From positions 558,001-622,000 of the forward strand of contig OZ237766.1 of the NCBI GenBank assembly GCA_965178125.1: DNA of 64,000 nucleotides, written 5' to 3'. The DNA is from Bilabrum cf. latius. Its lineage: Eukaryota; Bigyra: Bicosoecida; Bigyra; Bicosoecida. Below, one piece after another: positions 19,770 to 32,800 of the stretch. The first letter of the stretch is position 1; every line of letters begins with the position of its first letter. Both the position numbers and the translations under genes were made by a program. The notes beneath the pieces were generated by a model. It ran no database searches. It saw only the letters and a list, made by a program, of their open reading frames with translations, and was not told the origin of the DNA.

Positions 19770-22022
19770 ATGAGGCGTGACCACATTCAGGAACAGAAGA
19801 AGATGGATCGTATCGTAGCTGCTGTGTCACGATATGTAGAGCTATGTGCACATAAGATGCCGCTAATCCGGTTCAAAATGGACTGCAAGGTCAATGTCGA
19901 CGTCGACGACGTTTGCTCTGCAATGGTCAGCTTTCGACTTTGCCCTGACCGACCAGATGAACAGTTCTGCGAAGACATACCAGCCTTTATCCAGAGATCA
20001 TAGCTGAATCTCACTTTTTTTACTACTAGTGGATCTAGGGACGCCCAGGAGACCGAGCTTGCGGCGACGGTGCTTGTCGAGAAGCTCGTTCTCGATGCCA
20101 TAAAGCAGACTAAAAGCCTTCGTAATCCATTGGATGCAGTGCGCATAGTAGGAAAAAGTTTAAAAGTAATTGGCAATGGTGCTGTTGCTGTTCTAGGCAG
20201 CGAGACGTCCATCGCAAGGCTGCTTCGAAGCGGTAGCAATGAAAGAGAGACTGGTAAAGGAGCAGCAGCTGTCGTCTTCTGCGTGCAGTAGCTGGCTGAA
20301 TGCCTGAAAACATCGGGGTCCAAAGCACACGAAGAGCTCCTGCTTACTGCATTACGGGGTGGGAACGCTGCAGCTGTACGCACAAGCGAACGGTGGGAGC
20401 ATCTGCGCAAAACCAAACCTTGCAAGTACACGGTGCACCGACATCTTAAAGAGCTTATCATGTGGATTCACCAATGCTTGACAGAGGACGGGGCAGAATT
20501 CGATGACCGCGACGCAGCAGCGTCATACGCGGCGAGAGCACGAGCGGTCGAGTGGGCCAACACCGGACCAGCTGATGCTGAGAGATCGCACTTGGTGACG
20601 GGAGTCCATGTTGCTCGTGGCGGTGCAAGGTCGGCAGGTGGTGGCCGAGGTAGAGGTCGAACACACACTGTCCATGGTGGTGCAGGGTCCGCAAGTGGCG
20701 GCCGGGGTAGAGGCCGGAAACACGCTGACCATGGCGGTGCAAGGTCGGCAGGTGGTGGCCGAGGTAGAGGCCGGAAACACGCTGACCATGGTGGTGCAGG
20801 GTTGGCAGGTGATGGCCGGGGTAGAGGCCGGAAACACGCTGACCATGGTGGTGCAGGGTTGGCAGGTGGTGGCCGAGGTAGAGGTCGAAAACACGCTGAC
20901 CATGGTGGTGCAGGGTCGGCAGGTGGCGGCCGGGGTAGAGGCCGGAAACACGCTGACCATGGTGGTGCAGGGTTGGCAGGTGATGGCCGGGGTAGAGGCC
21001 GGAAACACGCTGACCATGGTGGTGCAGGGTTGGCAGGTGGTGGCCGAGGTAGAGGTCGAAAACACGCTGACCATGGTGGTGCAGGGTCGGCAGGTGGCGG
21101 CCGGGGTAGAGGCCGGAAACACGCTGACCATGGTGGTGCAGGGTTGGCAGGTGGCGGCCGAGGTAGAGGCCGGAAACACGCTGACCATGGTGGTGCAGGG
21201 TTGGCAGGTGGTGGCCGGGGTAGAGGTCGAAAACACACTGACCATGGTGGTGCAGGGTCGGCAGGTGATGGCCGGGGTAGAGGCCGGAAACACGCTGACC
21301 ATGGCGGTGCAGGGTCGGCAGGTGGTGATATGGGTAGAATTGTCCGGTTTGCAAAGGAGAAGGGACATGATTCGGAGCTTCTGACCACAGCTGCTACTGT
21401 TGTTGCGGGATCGATTTCTCGCGACCTGTACTTGATGTGCACCGTAGACTTTTGGGACGATGGTGGATCAGCTCTCCTCGAACTCAGTTTGCCAGGTGGC
21501 AAGAGACGGCTGGGTGAGACTGAAGCTCACTGTGCAGTAAGGAAGTTCAATAGGAAGGTACAAGGACTGTTCACTACATATGACAGACTGAGGCGAGGGA
21601 CTCGAGGCATCTTGTTCCAGGGGAGAAAATTTGAGAGTGGTTTCATCCGACCGGGCGGGAAGATGATCTTTATCGTCGAGTCTAGCGCGGTTGGTACAAG
21701 AGCCGCTGCATCACACAGTTGGATGGCCGCCGACCCTTCATCGAAGGCAATCGGTGCTGCAGTCGGTACAAGTGCGGCCATATCACACGGTTGGACGTCA
21801 GCCGATCCTGCCATGGCACCAGCTACTGCAGCCGGTATGACTGCAGCTGCATCGGTCGGCGGGACATCAGCCCACCCTGCCATGGCACCCGGTGTTGCAG
21901 CCGGCGCAAATGCGGCTGCTACGGATGAGGGTATGGCAGCCGACCCCTCTTCGAAAGCACCCAGTGTTGCAGTCAGTACAACTGCCGTGTTATCGGGTGA
22001 TAATTTTGACCCATCATATTAA
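19770..22022 (+). CDS. Nudix/RGG protein, copy 1, damaged Nudix box
   Basis: Paralogue of the gene at 61115-63256, colinear throughout. N-terminal helical domain (about 250 residues), then about 12 units of a 57-bp repeat encoding a 19-residue Gly/Arg/His-rich unit (HADHGGAGSAGGGRGRGRK), then a Nudix domain, then an Ala/Ser-rich tail. The Nudix box reads GKRRLGETEAHCAVRKFNRK: REF-x-EE of the functional consensus has become RKF-x-RK, so metal-binding Glu residues are lost and catalysis is unlikely. TAG at 20001 and 20289 align to GAG and CAG in the other copy. Stop is TAA 22020. Start chosen at ATG 19770 (MRRDHIQEQ), where similarity between copies is uninterrupted. Could be a decaying duplicate or a protein that only binds RNA through its RGG array. 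Confidence 0.65.
20632..21330 (+). repeat. 57-bp coding minisatellite (RGG-type)
   Basis: About 12 tandem units, nearly identical, built on GGTGCAGGGT(C/T)GGCAGGTG and GAAACACGCTGACCATGG. Variation is mostly GGTCGAAA/GGCCGGAA and single substitutions. All reading frames are open across it, which generates long antisense frames that are not genes. Confidence 0.9.
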
Positions 22023-22425
22023 GCAGTGTGACTTGATTCGTACTCGACCGTATTGAATCAGGTATACATGCTCAGCTGGTTACTACGCGCCGAAGCTGAA
22101 GCCGACCAGCAGCAGGGAGAATAGCCGGTCGCACTCATCCTGCAGGGCGGAGCCCGGGGAGGAGCAGTCGCAGCTGCTGACCCTGGTGAAGCACCTCCTC
22201 AAGAGATCGAGCCCGAGGATCCAGGAGCTCCAGCTGCAGCACACCCCTACCACGGCTGGGTATAGGTGCTTCTGGATCATCCTGAGTGAACTCGGGAGTC
22301 TCGATGAGTGCCACAGAGCTTAAGTGTTGGACGAGGGTCCGGTGCGAGATCTCGAAGGTGATGATGATGATTGAATGTGATGATACGACTTTCATTGACC
22401 GTATTGATCCTGTTCAGGTTTGGAT
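22023..22425. other. spacer downstream of Nudix copy 1
   Basis: Short open minus-strand frames only (for example 22083-22280, Cys/Ser/Leu-rich). No recognisable gene; ends where inverted repeat arm D2 begins. Confidence 0.3.
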
Positions 22426-25400
22426 GCAATCATCACGCTACAAAGGATGATCCGATCCTCCAAGCAGCCCAAGAAATGGACCCTGCCAGAACACTCTGAG
22501 GTCGTTGGGGTGAGCAAAACTCCTCTAAGGCGTATTATGACACACATGATATTTTGAATGTATTTACTTTCAGCCCTGTGATTGTTTGAATCACGATCTT
22601 GTTGCAAATCTGAATGAGTCGGATTTAACCAACTATCACGTTGGCCCGACATTCAAGATTTCATGTTGTGCCGCAATGCTGAGCGGCTATTGGTATTAAA
22701 TTCCATATGATTAAATATCTGAACGCGTATAATGTATGTCATTCCATTTTGCAGATTTCTGTACCACTAGTAGTCGCGGTAAGCAGTACCGAACATTCTT
22801 GTAGGAGGTTCAAGGCAGAACTCATTCACCTGTACTTTGAATACGTGAGAGTATGGAACGCACTGCGTCGATTTCTTTTTGAATGGATATGCGTGCGTTC
22901 ACCAAGCCATGTGACAGCCAGCACCTTGTCAGGATAAGATTGCCCCGCTCTAATATTTCGCAGCTCCATGGAGCAGCAGGCAGATCCTCCGAAGGGGGTG
23001 GCGCACCCAGGTACAGATTCAGGCAGGGATAGGAATGACGAGAGTAAATGCTAGCCACTGAAGGCTGCCGAAGGCACACCGCTAGATTCCTCGGGGTTGA
23101 GCACTCGGCAGCAAGCTCCTCCAGGTGCACCTTCTTAGGCTAGGTAGGTCCAGAAATGCCTATCATCCACGTCCGGTCGATCTGCTGATCCCGACAGTCG
23201 TTCGACAGCTAGCACTGCACTGACTAGAGGAAGCGCGTAGCCGCCATGGCGAGCATCGACCTCAACACGGGGCAGCCTATCAGCTGAGCTCTCTACGCGC
23301 ATTGGCAGCTCCTCGAAGTCCATGCAGGACACACGGGCAAAAGGCGGGGCCAAATCATCTGCAACAGAACGGTCCCCCAGTCTTGTGAGATCGGAAACCA
23401 CCGATGATGCATCGACTCCAAGCTCATCCCGCGCTACAGGCCTATCCGGCGATGCCACAAGTGCGGGCGCTGGTGAAACCATCAGCGGTGCATAGAATGC
23501 TGAATTGACCTCAAAGCCCGCGGGAGGTAGATACAGGCTCGCTCCGCTGCTGACAGAACCGATAGGGTCAATGTTAGAAGGAAAGAGTACGCCCGCAGCG
23601 AGTGCCTCCAGCCCGGGCCGGCCGCGGTCAAAAACAGTTTTTGCAGCAAAAGGTCGAGCAAGTACGCCATTAGAAGGCTGTGATGAATTTAACACTGATG
23701 TCATGACTGGTCAGGGCATCTGTGCAGGAGAGATGCAGGGGTTACCAATAGACTCGGCCACATGGTCGCTTAGCTAGCGTCACGGCCCCAGGAGTGGGCT
23801 TGCTGCTGGCGGTCCGTCGTCTGCCGAGGCATCTGCGAGAGACCGCCCCGTGAGCGCCCCATGGACTGAAACATCGGCGCTGGGTAGCAAGCCATCACGT
23901 CCAGTAGAACGCCATGGCCTAGGCCCTGTCTCTGGTGCAGGGTCCAGTGATCCCGCACACCACGAGTAGGCCAGTGAGCCAGAGGACCAGACAGTACCCC
24001 TCCGCGGATTAGCAGCAGCACAAGCACCAGACAGATTCAATTGGCAGGCTCGCTTTGATGCGATCCGGCGGTAGGTGGCCATGTTTCCGTACCAGCAAAA
24101 GGAGCGAGCAGAGCAATTTCGGGAGCTCGGAGCGGACTTCTTGAACACGGTGCATGACCGAGTCACGGAAGCCCCGTTTCCCGACGTGCATCTTTCTTGG
24201 AGGGAAAATTGCATTCCCACGGGGTTTACCGAAGAGGACAAGACGGCGATCCATGGGAGCACGGGCCTTCGATTTTTTGAAGCAGGTGGCGAAGCAGGTG
24301 GCCTGAAAGCCGAATTGGCTGAGTGTGGCCTGTTCCTCAAGTTTGCCTTCGATCACAAGGGCATTTATGGCAGCACCAGAATGGCGGCAAAGGCGGCCAA
24401 GCGAGAAGTCGGCGCAGTTCGATGGGTGCATGGTTTGAATAGTCTGCATGTATCCAGCCCAATGCTCGAGAAAGTCGATCTACGGCTGAGTGTGATACCT
24501 GTAGATAACACTCGGCCAAATCATGTTACTGTTCGAGTCTAGGTGTTTGCCAAGGTTGCAGTTAGGAAGCACGGTCCCTTCTCGCCCTTGTCTACCCTGC
24601 GAGTAGGCTCTGCCGATGCTTTGAAATCACTCCACGTCGATGAGAGCCAGAACGATGTGGTGCAGCAACTCGCAGACTCGTTCTTCTTAGCCAGATGCAC
24701 ACTGCTCGAGCGGTCTACGGAGATTGTGAAGCATTCGTACTCGGTAGCTGGTGATGGCGCGCCGAGTACTCTGTCCGAATCTATCTTGAGCTGGCTAGAT
24801 CTAGGAAAGGATGAAATGCGGCTACGAGCGATCATTTCTGCTGCCTGCGATGCTGAATCTCTGTCCATAATGTAGGTGGACTTGCAATAGCTGTCGAAAT
24901 AGGATCAGTAGGTAGTCGAAGCGTTTCACGATCAAATGTCTCAATCCAAAGCTAGACTTGATTCGCAGCCTACCGGTCCAGTGAATCACACTATTGTCAA
25001 GACCACGCCGTCAACAGGCTCTGTATCTAGTCAGCTGCCTTTTGATGTTGAAGTGCACTAGTTGCCCAGCGGCCAGCGTGTAGTTCTTGATACGCATCGA
25101 TTGCTTATACCGGACGTGCTGTGGATGGACTGGATTCAAGAAAAGAGCAAATGTTAGGTCTGGTTAGTTCCATCCAAGTCTAGTCGATCGGCAGGTGTTG
25201 AGCGGAAGTGCCTAGATACTACCCCCAAGTTCACGACAGAAGGACTGTGCAACGCGCTGGAGCTTTGCTTTGGGGAGGCTTGTGATTTTGATCGAGCAAA
25301 CATCTGTTTCGATAGGAACTCCGGATGTGCAGTCGTGCCGTGTGGAAGTCGTGGTGGTAAGTTTGTAGCTATCGTTGCTTGCTCAAGTTGGTACTACTGC

Positions 25401-28400
25401 GGAAACATGTTCATGACATGCATGCTGCCACCCGAAGCAGCGTAGTGCCTAAGAAGGCTCTCGGGCGACTCTGACACTTCTTTAGGCATATGCCCTGACG
25501 GAATCATGAACGGGGCCCAAGAGCATGTTGAGTCTGCTAGACAAGCTATCAGAAAGCTGCACAAGGCCGCATTCGATGCTGAGAGTGGTCACACATGCCC
25601 AGTACTCAATGACTTTAAACAAAGCTTTCGCCTGATGGAGCGTCCCGACGATCCTGCGCGCGTGCGAACCCACCTGAAGTAGGCCCTTCACAAATATGGC
25701 TTAGGTTTGAGGCATGCACGCCACCTGCTAGAAGGTGAACTTGATGATAAGACGCGACAGGCCATCGAATTTGCGTTACTGTACGGCGGCCAAAGTAGCA
25801 AGGATCGGGCCAGAGATTTAGCCGCAAGGATAGAACATTCCTAGATTGGGCCGTAGCTGTCACGCGCAGTGGCCTGTGAGGCTGTAGCTTATGCTTCTAA
25901 AGGTGTGCTCGTGCAGCATCGTGCTGATTTGGCGGGACGAAGTCAAAGTGTCATCCTATCGCGCAAGGTCATGAGCGAGTGTGATGCTACTGAGTAGGCA
26001 GCTGACCTTGGGTTGCACACGAAGTCCCCTGCCACTGCCACCCGTGAGCTGGTTCAAGAGCTTAGCCACCTACAACACGTAGGCGGAGCTAGTGAATGTG
26101 ATATTTTGCAATCTTTGGCCGAGTTTGCTTCGCTGTCCTCTGGTCTTGAGCGAGTTCATCTTTTGAGTTTGGTCCGGCGGTACAGCGCAAAGTCGGACGA
26201 TGCAGATGCTTTTGTTCAGTGCTCTGTGCAACTGGCTGCCTACCTCCAGCACCGCCATCCTAGGGAGGCTCATGCTGTTTACAGGCGCATTAATGAGAAA
26301 AAGGAGCACACGTGCTTGGAGTCATGCATTGGCGAGTCAGCGCTATTGCTGCGTGCAGGACGCCAAGAAGAGGCCTTGCAAATCATGACAAGATTTCGGA
26401 GCACGTACCCAGATCCTCCTCTAGAGTTCCAACGCCAGCTGGGCGAGTGCTACCTCGCAAACAGCAACACAAAAGATTCCAAAGAAGTTTACGATGGAGC
26501 TTTGAAATAGCTCAAGGAGTCAAAGGGCAAGAGGTGTGTTGACTGTCCGGAGTATGCCGATCTCATGGTTGCTGTGTCGCAGTTCTCGCTGAAAGAGGTC
26601 GACAGTCAGGACTACAAGACGGCATTGGGACAGTTAAATGAGTGTAGAAACATCTACAGGAGGTGCTACGGTTCCAAGTCCCCTGTAGTTGCTACAAAGT
26701 AGTACATGATTGCAAAGTGTCTGCAGTCTTGGAAAAGCTACACCGAAGCTCTCGATCAGTTCAAAAAGTGTCTGTCAATCCGGCAAGAGGTGCTTGGTGC
26801 AGGCCATCCGGACTATACACGTACGCAGGAGCGTATTGCAGAGGTCTACGCTTCGCGTGACCAGGTAACGGAGGCAATGCGTAAGTACACTGCGTGCATG
26901 GAGCACCGCAAGCGCAGTGTTGGTTCACATGACGATTGGTACAAACAATTGGTACGCAAAGCGGCGGGCATGCTTCGGAGGCACCTGCAGGGCAACTCAG
27001 ACGTACCATCAAAGTCAGAACCGAGCAGGCAGTTGAACGAGCTTGAAAAAATATCGGTTGGTATCGAGCAGGATGAAGCTGTGCAGAAGACTCTATTGGA
27101 GATCATCGGTGATGGCGTGTGGACTCCGCTGGAGATTGCTCGAGCCTTCATGGATCGCGATTATGTATAGGCTAGCATGTGTAGAATCGGTAGCCTGCGT
27201 GCACACCTGGATGCAATGGTTTGTCATGGCACGCTGATCGAATTGCTAGGCGATGCTACTTCCCGGTGGCGTCCCACTGGAAACACTCCACATTCAGAAC
27301 CGCTGCTGTGTGCCAGCCGGGAGCCGACTCAGCCCAGGACACCCCAACACGAGATCATTCGTCGGCTTATGAAGCATTTGTTTCAGTCTGACCAAATGAC
27401 GCTGCCTGAGCTTCAATCAACGTTTGTTGAGCGCCTTGGCTGTTCAATGCATGATGCAGTTCGGCAAGCAGCCGGCATGACGGCCAAATAGCTGGTGAGC
27501 GACATGGTGTGTGCGGGTGAGCTCCGAGATGAGTAGGCTAGGTTGACTGGAGACGGCTATGATGATCAAAGAGAGATCGAAGCATTTGGATAGCACTGTT
27601 CAGTAGTTTCCTCCATCCCAATGTCAATATGGTGTCGTAGTAGTGCAGAGCACGGATGGTTTTTGGATGCACTGCGTGCAATTCTCTGCTTCGATGGGAC
27701 CAGGGTAGGTCCTGCCGACATTGTGAACGAAATGACAGGTCCAGGCTCTCACGTATTAGAGGCTATCATTTGTCAGATTCATGAGTTGAAGGGTCGAGCA
27801 GCACTTCCCTACTTAGAGTTACTCTAGGGTATGCTCGAAAGCGAACCTAGAGTGGGACAGAGGCTAGTTGAGCAGCGCACAAATGCTGTCTCGATGCTTG
27901 CACAGCTGCTAGGTATGTACAGGCAAGACAGCCGTGAGGCAGCGCATGCGGTCTGCAAGATTTTCTGTCATTTGTGTGAGCTCTCCGCATACGGCAATGA
28001 CGCCCCCCGACGGCAGGCACGGAATAGGAATGAATCAGTACCCGTGTTCTCGGTGGAGACCAGTGCTGCTGGCTCCAAATTCATATTGCAACAGTGGAGG
28101 CAGTCAACCCGTCAATGCATTCTCCAGTTTGCCAGGCGCCGGGCTAGCATGCGATTTCCGGACGGTGGGGCGGTCAGAACAGCCGAGCAACAGAAGGACT
28201 ATGAAACTAGCCCTATGCTGACACCTCTCAAGCAGAGTGTGCGTGATCTTTTGAATGCGGCAGAGCCGAACGTATCAGCTGACGGTCTAGCACAAGAATA
28301 CCGAAAGAAGTACGGTCAAGATTTGGCCCCAATCGTGGACGTTGTCGCACGAATAGATCTGGACAAGTTCCTGTAGGACCTGCGCAATGAAAGGTGAAGC

Positions 28401-28508
28401 AGAGGTGCAAACAGAGGTCCTGATTCGCATGCAGGTGTCTCGTAGTCCGATCCCTTCTTTTATGAGAGGCAGCCGGATAAGGCTGGGCAGGGTAATAGCC
28501 CGTAGCCT
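22426..28508. repeat. inverted segmental duplication D2, arm A
   Basis: About 6.1 kb repeated in opposite orientation at 40461-46553, a few percent diverged. Arm A starts near ACGCTACAAAGGATGATCC and ends near CCGTAGCCTCC, after which arm A becomes unrelated sequence while arm B runs on into the armadillo part of the gene. Arm A is thus probably the derived, truncated copy. Confidence 0.85.
22968..28397 (+). pseudogene. TPR-protein copy A, truncated before the ARM array
   Basis: A single 1809-codon frame from ATG 22968 to TGA 28395, crossing dozens of TAG and no TAA. It parallels residues 1 to about 1810 of the giant TPR-ARM protein: a Ser/Ala/Pro-rich N-terminus, a folded region around 24.05-24.87 kb (DVHLSWRENCIPTGF...), a Cys-rich segment (GSRGGKFVAIVAC..YYCGNM), and TPR-like helices near 26.0-26.95 kb including CLSIRQEVLGAGHPDYTRTQERIAEVYA-type TPR_12 repeats. 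Shortly after FL-TAG-DL (copy B has FL-CAG-EL) a sequence change gives TGA, and homology ends 110 bp later. The armadillo array is absent. It may be expressed as a shorter protein, but a truncated duplicate is more likely. Confidence 0.65.
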
Positions 28509-29452
28509 CCATGGGCATGTGAGCGAGTGAATGAGCATACAAGCAATCAAAGCGATTTTGAATTTGATATGACTTGGTAAGTATGCACGTGATGGCACCG
28601 GGGGATATCCGGTCAGACCTGTCGAAGACTGGTGTCCAAAATCGAATTAGGACATGCGACGCTGATATGCCCCATTAGGACACAATCCGGCGTCCAATTC
28701 TTTTATCCGTGAATGTTTGCCGTACAGTTCTCAAAATTCCCCAAAAAATGAAACTTCCCAAGATCTACGCGAAATTGGCCTCTAGATGTGAGCACACGAA
28801 AATCCAGATGGGGCACTAGACTACCTCGGGGAACCGCGGACCTTTCTCGACGCAATGTTCCGTACAGATGCCATTATTAAAACGAAAAGCTGCCGAAATA
28901 AAAGCAAAGTAGTGCAAAGTAGACAAGTTTAGGAGAACAACCGGCTTCCGTGGGGTTCAATCCGATGAGATCACACGTTGTGCGCAGCACCCTTATTTTG
29001 CAGAAAGTCACACATGGTTGCAGTCGATTTCCTCCGAAAGCCCATTATTAAAGTTACCGAAAAAAAAAAAACTGGCGAGACGCTCTTCGGCGCCCGAACA
29101 GCACGCGGCTTGATTGCCGCTCAAGTCTAACTGTGACCTCTCAACTTCCACATCCGCGTATGGTCGGGTGATCCGATCCCTTGATCCGAGTCACTCGTCA
29201 CACATATGCCTAATCCCCCACCTGCCCGGCCTGTGCCTCCCCCTTACCATTCGCCGTATCAACCCGATGATCCCACCAATCATCTTGTACTCCGCTACTT
29301 TCACACCCTGACTCAGCCTCCCCTTCGGTGTACCGTCGCCCCCTCTCCCTCTGCTCCGTCCTCACCTCACCCGCTCCCCCGCTCCCTCTCCTCGCTTACC
29401 CCTCGTTGCCGCCGCTCCTGCACCTCCTCCTCACTAGCCGCTCTATCTCGGT
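28509..29452. other. spacer, nothing recognised
   Basis: Relatively AT-rich non-coding sequence with an A-run near 29062. A pol III B-box-like GGTTCAATCC near 28956 has no matching A box or cloverleaf, so I do not call a tRNA. Confidence 0.4.
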
Positions 29453-29621
29453 CAGCTGCAAACTCAATATTGCACTCAGTGTATGTTACGTTGTGCTGCA
29501 GGCGTCTCTATTTATGCGCTGGTTGGTGCGCGTGCTCCCAACAAGGTGCCACGATTCCAGCGCTTCATCCTCACGGTCCGATCAAACCGGAACTCTCCGC
29601 GCGCTCCGACTCCCAATTTGA
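29453..29621. repeat. direct repeat, left copy of YR element
   Basis: Starts CAGCTGCAAACTCAA and ends GACTCCCAATTTGA; matches 34263-34444 in the same orientation. Confidence 0.8.
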
Positions 29622-30840
29622 AACAGACCGTACAGATGTGATGGATCTGTGTCAAACTAATCTTTTCTACCCTGCCGGGTACAGTTGCTGAGAAAGACGG
29701 CGACAGTGATGGTGTGGGCTGGCCCTCCGCCAGCACCACCACAGGGCGGCCGCCCCCGGCCCGCCCCCACCACTTTGATATGTAGTCGATCGTGTGTACT
29801 GTTTGATCGGGGTGATGCCAGTCTGACCCAGGAGCTCGTGGCCGCCTTGTCGGCGTCGCGGAACGCGCGGGCGACGCCGGCGACACGTGTGACGAGGTCT
29901 TTACCGATGTAGTAGATGGCGGTCTCGAGCTGCTTCCAATCTGCCTGTTCGCACAGGTCTTCCACGGTCATGCCGCCTACGGCGGCTGCTGTGCTGCCCG
30001 AGCGCCTGCACGTGTGCGTTGTGACGCGCTTCTCCGCCTCGGTCAGGTTGGGGCAGTGCTCCTCCATCATTCTCCGGATCCGTCGTGGCCATCCACGTCT
30101 TTGGGTGCCACCTCACAGTTTTTGTCCTGCCCTTGGGGTTGATGAATCTGATCGAATTCTTGGCATTAGGATCAATGCCTTTGCTGAGGAGGGCGGTCTC
30201 GCGCATGGGCTTAGCACGGGCTACAATTTCTTGAGCCGCAGAGGGGCTCCTGGGCCCATTGGGACTAGTGCCGGTTCTGGGGTTGATCGTGCTGCTGCCG
30301 TTTTCCTTGGGGCGTAGATTGCCGTGTAGCTAGTGGACTTGCTGTGCACCTCCGTGACTTCGCTCAGCGTCCGGTTGAAGATCTCGTTTCCGCGGCACAT
30401 GCTTATCACTGCGACGATAAGTGACTCAATCGCCAGCACCTGCTGCGGGTCGTTGCTTTTGGGCGCTCCGTCAACCAGCTCGCGCAGTCGTGTCATTGTG
30501 AGGATCACTGCGCGTTTCTTCCGGTCCCCCCGAGCGTGTAGGATCTTGTCTCGTGCCGTGGCCATTGCGTTGGCGGTGCGCCGTATCTGTTTCGGGACGT
30601 CGATTCTGTGCGTGAGTTCCATCCACGAGCGTACGAAGCCGGAGACGCGTCGTAAGGCGCCGACCCCAGTGCATCTGCCGCCATGCGCAACTGCATGTGC
30701 GCCAGAATCCATTCGGGTGTCCGCTCCTGCCCCTCGACTGAGATGCCTGCCTCCCTTGCCGCCACAGCGCACATGTCTTGGAACAGTTCGATCTCGCGTG
30801 CATAGCGTTTGGCGTAGTTGGCCGGCTTTTGGGCCGCCAA
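29582..30840 (-). pseudogene. tyrosine recombinase, frameshifted
   Basis: Catalytic landmarks of the phage-integrase/Crypton family appear in order: first Arg in ISMCRGNEIFNR (about 30395), HxxR in THTCRRSGSTAAAV (about 30010), Trp/helix VEDLCEQADWKQLE and the nucleophile region TAIYYIGKD (about 29915). The N-terminal part (RYAREIELFQDMCAVAAREAG) fits a core-binding helical domain. The parts lie in different frames: changes near 30640, 30215 and 30085 must each be a frameshift or an unspotted intron. The last segment crosses TAG 29657 and ends at TGA 29582 within the left direct repeat. DNA integrase role is known for the family; this copy is unlikely to be active. Confidence 0.7.
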
Positions 30841-32734
30841 CTATCGCGCTCGACGGGCTGCTTCAGCGATAACTGACGTTTTGCTTGCCGTACAAATCCT
30901 ACGTTGTGGTGGCACTAGTTCAGAAATTCTGGTCCGTTTTTCCTCGGGCGCGTTTGCTGCCTTTGCCCGCTCGAGCTGACGTTTTCTGGCCTAGAAAGTT
31001 CCGAAAGCCGCTTTCATTGCTGCTACCGCCATGCTTGGCGTATGCTAACGCGGCTGCGAGTGGCGGGAATGTACCTGTCTTGTTGCACGCTGGCGCTCGC
31101 TACAGGTAAGCGATAGTCGGCCTGATGCCGAGGCGATGCCAAGACTCGTGGGCCGCTTGAATATTATCCTTTCCTAGGGCGTCGTTTGCTGCAACGCTAG
31201 GGTGCTCACGGTGGTTGTGAGGGTGCTCACGGTGGTTGTGAGCGGGCTACAAAGTTACGTTGCGTCGGTCCAACTCGTCTGCCAGTTTGGTGAGGAGTGC
31301 CTGTGAGGACGCTGATGAAGCTCGGAAGGTTACCAGCTATACGAGGGTGCCAGAGTTGTCAACTATCCACTGCACCGTACAGTGAGTTACGTTCGGGGTT
31401 TTGCTCGCGGCTCGGGCACGTGGACCATAGGTCCTCTTTTGCCTCTCTACTGCCATGCTTTTCCCCGCACCACGAAGCTGCTGGGCTACCCGGGGGGTGT
31501 CGGCGACGCCGAGATCGTGATGTGGCCGGCGTGGTGTTGCTTATTGAGTTCATCCTCCACGGTGGGGTCGAGTGGGGTTTGAGTGTTGTGTCTGATGCCC
31601 GAGTCCGTCGGCGGTCGGGACGTAGTCCACCAGTGGAACAGGGCGCCCTCTTTCACGTCGCAAGGCTGCAGGGCCTAGCACGTGGAACAGTAGGCCATGT
31701 GCAGTGCGAGCAAGCCGTCATGGATGTATCTGGGCACGTTGGAACCCTCCCCTGCGGCATCATCCTCGTCGGTGTCAGCTGATACCTCGCCGCGTGATTG
31801 AAGTAGCATGTCCGTTGTAACGGTCCCCGAAGCGCCAAACCTAGCCGCCACCGATCCGCCCTCCATTCGTGATGAAAGGGTCAGAGTCGGAGCAACCGGG
31901 AGAGGGGCAGACGAGCCACCTGGGTCATACAGCAACAATCTATCACGACGAGCCGGCACAGATGACTGTTGTCGATCTGCCCTCTCGGCTACGGCTGCTA
32001 CCACTCTGTCAACAGAGAGCGGGGACGTTACCTCTCGCTACCCCTCTGCCCGGTGGGCCGCGCTCGGAACTGAGCTGACAAACGATGATGATGAGACATG
32101 GGGAAGAATCCTCCTTCGTGCCTGGTACAAGCGAGAGCTGGACGTGTCGGCTCGGTGGTTGCTGGCCGCGTCGCGCTGCTACAGCATGAGCCGAGCTAGC
32201 TCGTTGGCCGTACACGCCCGTGGGTGCCTGTCGCGGTCACTAGTCTGGGCCAGCATTAGCCGTAAGGCCCGTCGGTGCCATGCACTTGCGGCTGCCGGTG
32301 TCGCTGCTGCCGCTGCTGCCTCCCAGCAAGCCTGCACAGTTGGTGCCGTGCGTGGCAGTGTACGGCGGTCGCGTAGCCTGGGCTTGAAAACTTGGAGAAG
32401 GGGAAGAGACTCGTGGAACGCGGGGCCGTCGTCGGGGGCCGCAAGCCATAGGAGGAGAAAGCGTTGGACAGCGGATTGGATGGCAGATGTAAGACTTCTA
32501 TATCCTGCGTTAACACACTCATTCCAATCAACACCTGCCCGCATCAGGCCGTCTCTCATCCTCGCCTCTTCCCCCACCTGTCAAGAATCTTCGGTCCTGT
32601 GGCGCTTGGGGTCCTGCTCGCCCTCGTGCTGCACGGTGGTGTCGTTGGTGGGGTCTTCGTCGTCTCGGTTACGCTTTTAACCGGCATGCTGCTTGTGGTG
32701 CCCTTGAGGTGCACCTCCTTGTCCACCCCCACGT

Positions 32735-32800
32735 CCGCGTCCACGTCCACGTCCACGTCCACGTCCACGTCCACGTTCACGTTCACGTCCGCGGCCACGC
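32735..32800. repeat. CACGTC microsatellite
   Basis: About eleven hexamer units (ACGTCC/ACGTTC) that encode alternating Asp-Val on the minus strand inside the YR-element ORF1. Confidence 0.85.

Noticed and set aside
20632-21330. CRISPR array
   Set aside because: Contiguous tandem units with no unique spacers, inside a coding frame.
20458-21502. Long minus-strand Pro/His-rich frames over the 57-bp repeats
   Set aside because: Frame shadows of the RGG array; they stop at its edges.
28940-29000. tRNA gene, perhaps the CUA suppressor
   Set aside because: Only a B-box-like GGTTCAATCC; no A box or foldable acceptor and anticodon stems.
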